A DNA stretch of 7,132 nucleotides from Thermoleophilia bacterium (GTDB lineage Bacteria; Actinomycetota; Thermoleophilia; Gaiellales; Gaiellaceae): NCBI GenBank assembly GCA_025936595.1, contig JAICTB010000114.1:1-7132 (forward strand), given 5' to 3'. Shown one piece after another: positions 1 to 4,737 of the stretch (positions are counted from its first letter, which is position 1; each line of letters opens with the position of its first letter). Position numbers and translations under genes: made by a program. Below the pieces are notes generated by a model that was given only the letters and a program-made list of their open reading frames with translations, did no database searches and had not been told where the DNA came from.

Positions 1-94
1 ACTTGATGTCGCGTGCCGTCAACGGTCGACGCTCGGCCATCAGGAACGCGACGAGCGAGAGCTGGCGAATCAGCTTGTCGGTGTCGTGACTCAA
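1..94 (-). CDS. WYL-type (PafB/PafC-like) transcriptional regulator, N-terminal fragment
   Basis: Reading the minus strand from a TTG at 94-92 gives 31 codons before the left edge, with residues such as DKLIRQLSLVAFLMAERRPL followed by TARDIK. This is the characteristic opening helix and helix-turn-helix start of WYL-domain regulators of the PafB/PafC type, which bind DNA through an N-terminal winged helix and sense a ligand (single-stranded DNA in mycobacterial PafBC) through a WYL domain. Only the start of the winged helix is inside the window. The TTG start is chosen because an in-frame TAG at 109-107 lies only 12 nt upstream, there is no ATG or GTG between, and the next ATG (codon 19) would cut into the conserved helix. 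A TAGGCT box 9 nt upstream suggests a leaderless or nearly leaderless mRNA. Family assignment is by motif recall; the exact paralogue and target genes cannot be told from a fragment. Confidence 0.72.
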   Translation of the reverse strand, partial: MSHDTDKLIRQLSLVAFLMAERRPLTARDIK

Positions 95-103
95 GGTGGG
101 GCG

Positions 104-109
104 AGCCTA
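104..109 (-). promoter_or_regulatory. Putative -10 box of the WYL regulator gene
   Basis: Minus strand TAGGCT fits the TANNNT pattern and ends 9 nt before the TTG start, so transcription would begin at or just before the start codon. No convincing -35 hexamer is seen; the -35 area falls next to the 117-140 copy of the direct repeat. The TAG of this box is also the in-frame stop that fixes the gene start. Confidence 0.35.
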
Positions 110-116
110 CCGCACC

Positions 117-140
117 TCGTCCACACGGCTGGCGCTCGCA
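117..140. repeat. Direct repeat copy 1 (24 bp, pairs with 252-275)
   Basis: Begins TCGTCCACACGGCTGGCGCT and matches 252-275 at 21 of 24 positions in the same orientation, 135 bp apart. The two copies bracket the twin hairpins at 161-237. It is followed at once by a perfect 12-bp palindrome GGCCGCGCGGCC (141-152). Confidence 0.6.
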
Positions 141-160
141 GGCCGCGCGGCCGAAGACGC

Positions 161-194
161 GAACCTGGTTCCGGCTTCGCCGGCAACCAGGTTC
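161..194. repeat. Hairpin repeat unit 1
   Basis: GAACCTGGTT (161-170) pairs perfectly with AACCAGGTTC (185-194). Inside, CCGGC (171-175) pairs with GCCGG (179-183) around a TTC triloop, with a single unpaired C at 184. The result is a nearly continuous 15-bp stem. The same 10-bp outer arms recur in unit 2, so this is a repeated element and not a chance terminator. No T-run follows on either strand, arguing against a classic intrinsic terminator. It resembles REP/BIME-type intergenic palindromes in design; identity with a known family is not claimed. Confidence 0.75.
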
Positions 195-205
195 GGAAGA
201 CCGCT

Positions 206-237
206 GAACCTGGTTTCCGCGCAGCGGAACCAGGTTC
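206..237. repeat. Hairpin repeat unit 2
   Basis: GAACCTGGTT (206-215) pairs with AACCAGGTTC (228-237), the same arms as unit 1. Inside, CCGC (217-220) pairs with GCGG (224-227) around a GCA loop, with one bulged T at 216. Relative to unit 1 the arms are conserved exactly while the inner stem and loop differ, so selection or a copying mechanism seems to act on the outer GAACCTGGTT arms. The units are 11 bp apart in direct orientation. Confidence 0.75.
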
Positions 238-251
238 AAGTCTGAGACGAA

Positions 252-275
252 TCGTCCACACGCCTAGCGCTCGCG
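252..275. repeat. Direct repeat copy 2 (24 bp, pairs with 117-140)
   Basis: Begins TCGTCCACACGCCTAGCGCT; 21 of 24 positions match the copy at 117-140. Just before it lies a short palindrome, GTCTGAGAC (240-248). The rest of the gap to 351 shows no gene, no clear promoter and no RNA gene. Confidence 0.6.
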
Positions 276-351
276 ATGAGCAAACGCGCACAGGGCCACT
301 CATGCAACCAGTTACCGCCGGCAACGAGGGACGAACGAGGACGAGCCTAGT

Positions 352-386
352 TCGAGCGTCTCAGGCTGCAGCTTTGGAGCGCTCGA
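352..386 (-). terminator. Possible stem-loop at the end of the zinc-motif gene
   Basis: TCGAGCG (352-358) and CGCTCGA (380-386) form a perfect 7-bp stem around a 21-nt loop that contains the TGA stop of the neighbouring minus-strand gene (363-361). There is no U-tract after it on the minus strand, so its role as a terminator is uncertain; part of it is coding sequence. Confidence 0.25.
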
Positions 387-810
387 GATGCTGGTGCGAG
401 GGGCAGTAGTCGCGGTCCGGCAGCGGCGTCCGCTGGCAGGCCTTGCCCTTGCGCGTCGTCGCGCGGCAGCGGGCGACCCCGCCGTCGAACGCCCCGGCCT
501 CGATCTGGTCCTCGACGAACCCGACCGCGGCGTCGACCCCCTGCGAGACCGCCCAGGCGACCTGCGCCTGCACGGTGATGGGGAAGAAGCGGCGGATCTC
601 CTGGAAGAGGGCCTTGTCGGGCTTCGCGAAATAGTGCGGATCCTGCGCGAGGCGCTCCATCGTCCCCTCGCACGCCGCAAGCACGTCGCGGCGATAGTCG
701 AGCCGCGTGGTGTCGTCGACGTAGGGGTCGATCAGATCCTTGATCGAGCGATAGATCGCTCGCGAGTACTGATACATGCAGTGCTGAATGTGCAGGATCC
801 GTTCGTCCAT
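361..810 (-). CDS. Hypothetical protein with C-terminal zinc-binding motif (DUF5763-like)
   Basis: A 149-residue protein. Residues 1-105 are mostly helical and polar (start MDERILHIQHCMYQYSRAIY), with no signal peptide or membrane segment and no fold I recognise. Residues 115-139 carry C-x9-C-x10-C-x2-H (C115, C125, C136, H139) in the context CRATTRKGKACQRTP...DYCPSH. This matches the small Cys3His zinc-binding motif of DUF5763-type proteins (pattern C-A-T-x-x-G-x-x-C...YCxxH), found at the ends of many unrelated bacterial proteins and thought to be a nucleic-acid or protein binding module. The start at 810 is preferred over an in-frame ATG at 903 because GGAGGAGAAGG lies about 10 nt upstream of it and the longer version would begin inside the promoter. 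The neighbour upstream, also minus strand, is separated by about 200 bp, so this gene is probably transcribed alone. Function unknown; the zinc motif is clear, the family name is from memory. Confidence 0.82.
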   Translation of the reverse strand: MDERILHIQHCMYQYSRAIYRSIKDLIDPYVDDTTRLDYRRDVLAACEGTMERLAQDPHYFAKPDKALFQEIRRFFPITVQAQVAWAVSQGVDAAVGFVEDQIEAGAFDGGVARCRATTRKGKACQRTPLPDRDYCPSHQHLERSKAAA

Positions 811-820
811 ATTGGTTCGT

Positions 821-831
821 CCTTCTCCTCC
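821..831 (-). promoter_or_regulatory. Strong ribosome binding site deciding the start at 810
   Basis: Minus strand GGAGGAGAAGG, a purine-rich anti-16S match ending 10 nt before the ATG at 810-808. It is the only strong Shine-Dalgarno sequence among the minus-strand genes here; the others appear leaderless or coupled. Confidence 0.6.
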
Positions 832-893
832 GACTGTAGCCGCAAGCCCTTTAAGAAGCAGTAAAACCTTCGGTTCTCCTGCGGCCCGAGAGG

Positions 894-923
894 ACTCTAA
901 CACGCGGCCCTGGGGTGTTACAA
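894..923 (-). promoter_or_regulatory. Putative promoter of the zinc-motif gene
   Basis: On the minus strand TTGTAA (923-918) and TAGAGT (899-894) are separated by 18 bp; each matches the housekeeping consensus at 4 of 6 positions. Transcription would start near 886-888, giving a leader of about 76 nt. That leader can fold with a 6-bp stem (GCCGCA 885-880 with TGCGGC 844-839) enclosing a small AACC-GAA-GGTT hairpin (875-865), just ahead of the RBS. No known riboswitch class is recognised. Confidence 0.4.
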
Positions 924-1004
924 ATGTTGCCGATCATGGAAACACAAGCCTTGGTCTGCGTCCTCGCGTACCCGTCCGGAGCAGGGCTAATCTCCTAGAG
1001 CTCG

Positions 1005-1709
1005 CTACCGGGCGATCTGGCGCGAGTACGCGCCGCCGAAGCCGGCCTGGCGGGCCGTCGAGACACCGGCGTCGGCGTCGGTCTTCGAGCCGTAGATGCC
1101 GGTGAAGACGACGTAGTAGCCCGGTTGGAGGCTCGCGTAGACGCTCGAGTCGAGGACGCCGACCTGCCGCAGGGAGCGAGCGGCCCGGGCGGCGGTCTGA
1201 AGTGCGGCGGGGCGGCCGTTCACCTTCGGGTACGAGACGAGGACGATCGTCCAGCCGTTCGCGTGCGCGGGCCACGAGAGGCGGCCGTTCTTCGGCGCGG
1301 TCTTTCCCGGGGTGGTCGGCGTCTTCGTCGTCGGCTCGGGCGCGGTCGGAAGCGTCGTTGTGCCCACGGTCGACGGCGTCACCGGCACGGGCGGGGCCAC
1401 GGGCGCGTTCGTTGTCGCCGTGATCACGGCCCGGTCGCCGCGGTGCACGGTCAGCCCGATCGAGACGGCCGCGCCTGCGGCGGCGACGAGGAGCGTCAGG
1501 AGCGAGATCCAGATCCAGTCGCCGGGGTACCACCCGAACCGCCGGATCCAGCGGCGGCGGAGCGCGGGCACGCGCCCGTTCACCTGCGGCAACCTGAGCC
1601 CGCACTCGAGGCAGAAGGCCTCGTCCGGCTCGCGTCCGGCGCCGCAGCGCGGGCACGTGCTGTCGGCCGCCGCGATCGCCGACTCACGCTCGCTCGCCGA
1701 GGCACCCAT
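1005..1709 (-). CDS. Zinc-ribbon, single-pass membrane protein with SPOR-like C-terminal domain
   Basis: 234 residues. Order of parts: a short N-terminal zinc ribbon CPRCG...CLECG (C19, C22, C33, C36); a basic stretch (RRRWIRR, about 51-57); one membrane helix (about 65-88, WIWISLLTLLVAAAGAAVSI); a Pro/Thr/Val-rich linker (about 100-140); and a C-terminal domain (about 150-234) starting GWTIVLVSYP with a second half YYVVFTGIYGSKTDADAG. The two beta-alpha-beta halves and the phrase 'vysSkTDAdaG..TARqaGF' fit a SPOR-like fold, a domain that binds denuded peptidoglycan at division sites in known proteins. Positive charges before the helix predict the ribbon inside and the SPOR-like domain outside. 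The start at 1709 overlaps the stop of the upstream gene (TGATG), which implies translational coupling; a longer in-frame start at 1820 would lie wholly inside the upstream gene and is rejected. Exact function unknown; a cell-envelope role is inferred. Confidence 0.82.
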   Translation of the reverse strand: MGASASERESAIAAADSTCPRCGAGREPDEAFCLECGLRLPQVNGRVPALRRRWIRRFGWYPGDWIWISLLTLLVAAAGAAVSIGLTVHRGDRAVITATTNAPVAPPVPVTPSTVGTTTLPTAPEPTTKTPTTPGKTAPKNGRLSWPAHANGWTIVLVSYPKVNGRPAALQTAARAARSLRQVGVLDSSVYASLQPGYYVVFTGIYGSKTDADAGVSTARQAGFGGAYSRQIAR

Positions 1710-2095
1710 CAGCCCTCGGGTGCCGGCTCGATGATCGTCTCCTCCGACGCACCGTTGCCGCCGAGCGGCCGCCCGCAGCTCGGGCAGAAATGGGAGCCGC
1801 GCAGGATCGGCGCGCCGCACTCGCAGCGCGGGACGTGCCGGCGGACGTGGAGCAGCTCTTCGATCTCGGCGAGACGCGCATCGATTCCGATCACGGTGGC
1901 GGCGCGCTCGGCGAGCAGATCGTCGCGAAAGCCGCCGCGGCGGTACATCTCGACGAGCAGGCCGCCGAGGTCGCCGAGCATGTCGTCGCGCGCCTTCAGG
2001 AGCGCGCGGCGCTCGCGGCGCAGCACGCCCGGCTGGGGCCGGCGCGGCGTGATTCCCTCCGTGTCACGGGCGCGCCGGCGAAAGAGCGGTGCCAT
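1709..2095 (-). CDS. Small helical protein with C-terminal zinc ribbon
   Basis: 128 residues. The N-terminus is strongly basic (APLFRRRARD; RRERRALLKARDD), residues about 25-85 look like an amphipathic helical or coiled-coil region (LLAERAATVIGIDARLAEIEELLH), and the C-terminus has a zinc ribbon CEC...CPSCG (C91, C93, C104, C107) followed by an acidic Glu/Pro tail. The first knuckle is C-x-C instead of C-x2-C. There is no membrane segment. It is the first gene of a pair: its TGA shares one base with the ATG of the SPOR-like membrane protein downstream, so the two are very likely made together, and both carrying zinc ribbons suggests a shared complex (inference). The start ATG has only a poor RBS (CGGCGGCA), but a TAGACT box ends 8 nt upstream, consistent with a leaderless mRNA. 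No function recognised. Confidence 0.78.
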   Translation of the reverse strand: MAPLFRRRARDTEGITPRRPQPGVLRRERRALLKARDDMLGDLGGLLVEMYRRGGFRDDLLAERAATVIGIDARLAEIEELLHVRRHVPRCECGAPILRGSHFCPSCGRPLGGNGASEETIIEPAPEG

Positions 2096-2103
2096 TGCCG
2101 CCG

Positions 2104-2109
2104 AGTCTA
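2104..2109 (-). promoter_or_regulatory. Putative leaderless -10 box of the zinc-ribbon gene pair
   Basis: Minus strand TAGACT (TANNNT) ends 8 nt before the ATG at 2095, placing the start of transcription at or next to the start codon. The expected -35 region (about 2126-2132) falls inside the left arm of the inverted repeat at 2123-2139, so a factor or structure at that arm could affect this promoter. Confidence 0.4.
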
Positions 2110-2122
2110 ACGGGGCTGTCTG

Positions 2123-2195
2123 GAAGCTCTCGCAGAATTAACGTTGTGCCGCTCGTCCGCGCTCGGATCGACGAACGCAATCCTGCGAGAGCTTC
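2123..2195 (-). repeat. Long stem-loop (17-bp inverted repeat) between two minus-strand genes
   Basis: GAAGCTCTCGCAGAATT (2123-2139) and its counterpart at 2179-2195 are inverted repeats matching at 16 of 17 positions, 13 of them in one unbroken run. The one mismatch (A2136 against C2182) is a G-U pair in minus-strand RNA. Within the 39-nt loop a second stem forms between 2150-2157 and 2170-2177, 8 bp with one mismatch (C2152/A2175) that is again G-U only in minus-strand RNA. The right arm begins at the last base of the TAG stop of the 53-residue membrane peptide, so the structure would sit in the 3' end of that transcript. No U-tract follows, but U-poor terminators are usual in high-GC actinobacteria. 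A terminator, 3'-end stabiliser or processed small RNA are the main options; a repeat-derived element is an alternative. Confidence 0.7.
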
Positions 2196-2356
2196 TACGC
2201 CCTTGGGGCGCCGGCGCGTCGGCCGATGCCGAGGAGGAACAGCACGATCAGGATGAGGCCGACGACGACGAGGACGACGCCGCCCCACGGGAAGAAGAGC
2301 AGGCCGAGGAGGCCGATGATGAGAAGCGCGATGCCGAGCCCGAGCGAACCAGCCAT
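2195..2356 (-). CDS. Small hydrophobic membrane protein, 53 residues
   Basis: The predicted peptide begins MAGSLGLGIALLIIGLLGLL and has two membrane-spanning stretches (about 5-22 and 25-43) around a short FFPWGG turn, ending in a basic/small tail GRRAGAPRA. That layout fits the two-helix small membrane proteins common in actinobacteria (DUF6131-like in general shape; family not confirmed). The ATG at 2356 lies 20 nt after the aldehyde dehydrogenase stop codon on the same strand, so it is probably the second gene of that transcript. RBS is weak. The same frame remains open upstream to 2788, but that extension overlaps the aldehyde dehydrogenase in another frame and has no hydrophobic or conserved character. 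Function unknown; no catalytic residues are expected in a peptide this size. Confidence 0.6.
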   Translation of the reverse strand: MAGSLGLGIALLIIGLLGLLFFPWGGVVLVVVGLILIVLFLLGIGRRAGAPRA

Positions 2357-2376
2357 GGCGCTGTGGTGTCCGCGCG

Positions 2377-3795
2377 CTAGAGCTGCAAAACCACGAGACG
2401 CTCTTCGGTCATCTCGTGCACGGCCCACGCGGGGCCTTCCTTCGTGTTCCCGGACGCCTTCACGCCGCCGTACGGCATCTGGTCGGCGCGGAACGTCGGC
2501 GCCTCGTTCACCGTGACGCCGCCGAACTCCAGCTCGCGCGCCGCGCGCAGACAGGTCTGCAGGTCGGCGCTGAAGATCGCCGCCTGGAGCCCGTAGCGGG
2601 TCGCGTTTGCGAGCTCGATCGCCTCGTCGATCGACGACACGGGAGTCAGCGTCACGACGGGCCCGAACACCTCCTCGCACTGCACCCGGTCGCCGGCCGC
2701 AGGGCGCGCGATCACCGTCGGACGGATCACGCCGTCGTCTGCCAGCTCCCCGCCCGTGAGCACCTCGCCCTTCGACTCGCGCACCCACTCGAGCACGCGC
2801 TGGCGATCGTCGTCGCTGATCACCGGCCCGACGTCCGTCTGCGGGTCCGCCGGGTCACCGACGTTCAGCGCCTCCACGGCCGGTACGAACTCGGCGACGA
2901 ATGCGTCCCACGCCTCGCGCATGACGAAGATGCGCTGCACCGAGATGCAGCTCTGACCTGCGTAGGAGAACGCGTTCGCCGCGAGCTTCCCCGCGGTGCC
3001 GGGCGGTGCATCGGCGCAGACGATCGCCGGTGTCGCGTTTCCGAGCTCGAGCTTCACGCGCTTGCGGTGCGCGCGCTCCGCGATCCCCCAGCCGACCGTG
3101 CCCGAGCCCGTGAACGTGATCAGCTTGACGCGCTCGTCTTCGACGATCGCGTCGCCGATCGCCGACGCGGACCCGGAGACGACGTTGATCCAGCCTGCGG
3201 GGAGCCCCGCCTCCTCCTCGAGGTGCGCGAGGAAGAGCGCCGAGAGCGGCGTGGCAGACGCGGGCTTCAGCACGACCGGGCAACCGGCGGCGAGCGCGGG
3301 AGCGATCTTGTGCGCGACGAGGTTGAGCGGGAAGTTGAACGGCGAGATCGCGCCGACGATCCCGATCGGCATCCGGAGGGTGAACGCGAGCTTGCCCGCG
3401 CCGGCGGGGGATGCGTCCATCGGAACCATCTCGCCCGCGAGCTTGCGCGCCTCGACCGCGGCGAACGTGTAGGTGGAGACGGCGCGCTGCGCCTCGACGC
3501 GTGCGGCCTTCAACGGCTTCCCTGCCTCGGCGGAGATCAGCTCGGCCGCCTCGTCGTGGCGCTCCTCGAGGAGACGCGCGACGGTGTCGAGGATGCGCGC
3601 CCGCTCGTGCGCCGGCAGCGGCTCGCGCAGGACGCGGTCGGCGGCGTCGAGCGCGCGGCGAGCCTCCGCCGCGCCGCCCTTCGCGATCCGCCCGATCGAC
3701 TCGCCCGAATACGGCGAGCGCACCTCGGTCCACTCGCCGGTCTCGACACGCTCGCCGTCGATCAGCAGGGCATGGTCGGTTGCAGTCGTCGTCAC
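2377..3795 (-). CDS. NAD(P)-dependent aldehyde dehydrogenase family protein
   Basis: 472 residues, the usual length for the ALDH superfamily, which oxidises aldehydes to acids in the cytoplasm through a thiohemiacetal on a cysteine. Visible landmarks: ISPFNFPLNL with the oxyanion Asn154; PVVLKPAS with cofactor-binding Lys177; Rossmann motif FTGSGTVG (228-235); general base Glu250 in KLELGNATP; nucleophile Cys283 in AGQSCISVQRIFV; and CEEVFGPV with Glu375. The set of catalytic residues is complete. The Glu motif reads ELGNATP where many ALDHs have ELGGKSP, and GQSCISVQR is typical of the lactaldehyde / GapN-like branch, so an aldehyde such as lactaldehyde or a related short aldehyde is possible; the substrate cannot be fixed from sequence. 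The GTG at 3795 is chosen because homology starts right after it (TATDHALLIDGE) and a TAGTCT box ends 7 nt upstream; the frame stays open far upstream but only antisense to the PAP2 gene. Divergent from the beta-oxidation run; co-transcribed with the small membrane peptide. Confidence 0.93.
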   Translation of the reverse strand: MTTTATDHALLIDGERVETGEWTEVRSPYSGESIGRIAKGGAAEARRALDAADRVLREPLPAHERARILDTVARLLEERHDEAAELISAEAGKPLKAARVEAQRAVSTYTFAAVEARKLAGEMVPMDASPAGAGKLAFTLRMPIGIVGAISPFNFPLNLVAHKIAPALAAGCPVVLKPASATPLSALFLAHLEEEAGLPAGWINVVSGSASAIGDAIVEDERVKLITFTGSGTVGWGIAERAHRKRVKLELGNATPAIVCADAPPGTAGKLAANAFSYAGQSCISVQRIFVMREAWDAFVAEFVPAVEALNVGDPADPQTDVGPVISDDDRQRVLEWVRESKGEVLTGGELADDGVIRPTVIARPAAGDRVQCEEVFGPVVTLTPVSSIDEAIELANATRYGLQAAIFSADLQTCLRAARELEFGGVTVNEAPTFRADQMPYGGVKASGNTKEGPAWAVHEMTEERLVVLQL

Positions 3796-3802
3796 GGGTC
3801 CA

Positions 3803-3808
3803 AGACTA
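3803..3808 (-). promoter_or_regulatory. Putative leaderless -10 box of the aldehyde dehydrogenase gene
   Basis: Minus strand TAGTCT (TANNNT) ends 7 nt before the GTG at 3795, giving a predicted leaderless mRNA. The -35 area would lie inside the first codons of the divergent PAP2 gene and shows no good TTGACA match. On the plus strand the overlapping ACTAAT (3805-3810), 19 bp after TTGCAG (3780-3785), is a weak candidate for the promoter of the divergent run, so the two promoters may overlap face to face. Confidence 0.38.
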
Positions 3809-3816
3809 ATGCGAGG

Positions 3817-4737
3817 ATGCAGGCCGTGAGATTGGTGCGTGTCGGACCCCCGATCGCCTGGGCCGCCGCGACCGTGGTCATGTTCGCGCTTGCCGGCGTC
3901 CCGACGTCGCACGACCTGCTCTTCTCGTGGTTGCTGGTCGGGATGCTCGCGTTCACGGCGTCGGACTTCCGCAAGCGGCTGCCGCGGCTCGTCGTCGAAT
4001 GGGCGCCGCTCATCGCGATCCTCTTCGTCTACGACCTGCTGCGCGGCTACGCCGACGGGCTGCTGTTCCCCGCCCACGAGCTGCCGCAGATCCGCGTCGA
4101 GAACTGGCTCTTCGGATCGCCCGCGCCGACCGTCTGGCTGCAGTCGCACCTCTGGCACGGGGCGAACGACCTGCGCTGGTGGGATTACCTCTCGTGGTTC
4201 GTCTACCTGACGCACTTCCTTGCGACGCTGATCGCCGCCGCGATCCTCTGGACGTTCGCGCACGAGCGGTTTGCGCGCTACGCGACGATGGTCTGCGCGT
4301 TCGCCGCCGTCGGCTTCGCGACGTACGTTCTCTTCCCGGCGGTGCCGCCCTGGCTCGCGGCGCAGCACGGGAACCTCGGCGAGTCGAATCGCATCGTCCC
4401 GATCGCGTGGCATCACATCCCGATCGCGCATTTCAGCGCGCTCTTCGAGCACGGCCAGGAGTACGCGAACAACGTCGCGGCGATGCCGTCCCTGCACGCG
4501 GGCTACGCCGTGCTCTTCTCGCTCTACCTGTGGCGACTCGTGCCACGCTGGGTGAGGCCGGTGCTCGCTGTGTATCCCGTCGCGATGTCGTTCGCACTCG
4601 TCTACACCGGTGAGCACTACATCGTCGATTGCGTTGCCGGCTGGGTCTATGCGATCGTCACGTTCGTGGCGGTCAACTACGTGTTCGACCTGAGGGGACG
4701 CCGCGGAGTCGCACCTGCGCCGGCGCTCGCGGATTGA
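3817..4737 (+). CDS. PAP2 superfamily integral membrane protein (PAP2_3 / inositolphosphotransferase-like)
   Basis: 306 residues with about six membrane helices (roughly 12-28, 35-49, 62-76, 124-147, 156-175, and one or two between 228-290). The PAP2 signature is present: PSLH (224-227, MPSLHAGYAVLFSLYLW) for motif 2, and HYIVD (H267, D271 in YTGEHYIVDCVAGW) for motif 3, the nucleophilic His and its Asp partner. The classic motif 1 KxxxxxxRP is not obvious, as is common in the PAP2_3 branch that includes AUR1-like inositol phosphorylceramide synthases and actinobacterial homologues. Likely job: phosphatase or head-group transfer on a lipid phosphate at the outer membrane face (known for the family; substrate unknown). 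ATG 3817 is the first start in frame after the junction; GAGG directly precedes it, so GTG at 3826, 9 nt from that GAGG, is an alternative start. It is the first gene of the plus-strand run and overlaps the next gene by 4 nt. Confidence 0.87.
   Translation: MQAVRLVRVGPPIAWAAATVVMFALAGVPTSHDLLFSWLLVGMLAFTASDFRKRLPRLVVEWAPLIAILFVYDLLRGYADGLLFPAHELPQIRVENWLFGSPAPTVWLQSHLWHGANDLRWWDYLSWFVYLTHFLATLIAAAILWTFAHERFARYATMVCAFAAVGFATYVLFPAVPPWLAAQHGNLGESNRIVPIAWHHIPIAHFSALFEHGQEYANNVAAMPSLHAGYAVLFSLYLWRLVPRWVRPVLAVYPVAMSFALVYTGEHYIVDCVAGWVYAIVTFVAVNYVFDLRGRRGVAPAPALAD

Noticed and set aside
161..237. CRISPR-like repeats
   Set aside because: Only two units, each itself a hairpin with an 11-bp gap and no spacer of normal length, and no cas genes.
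86..409. Plus-strand 107-codon frame across the hairpin block
   Set aside because: Its internal similarity (LVHTAGAR versus IVHTPSAR, repeated EPG) only reflects the DNA repeats being spaced by a multiple of three; no RBS and no protein character.
811..903. Longer start at 903 for the zinc-motif protein
   Set aside because: The ATG at 903 lies within the predicted promoter and has no RBS, while GGAGGAGAAGG precedes the ATG at 810.
880..1004. Possible tRNA or small RNA in the gap downstream of the SPOR-like gene
   Set aside because: No cloverleaf, no T-loop motif in a proper stem and only 4-bp chance stems such as GGAG/CTCC.
2416..3816. Plus-strand open frame running antisense through the aldehyde dehydrogenase into the PAP2 gene
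   Set aside because: The frame is open only because of GC-rich codon shadowing. Its translation is Arg/Asp/Gly-rich with no family features, whereas the minus strand encodes a complete aldehyde dehydrogenase. Real PAP2 sequence begins at 3817.
3796..4617. Upstream extension of the aldehyde dehydrogenase frame, antisense to PAP2
   Set aside because: The added residues are charged, low-complexity and unlike any ALDH N-terminus; homology begins just after GTG 3795.
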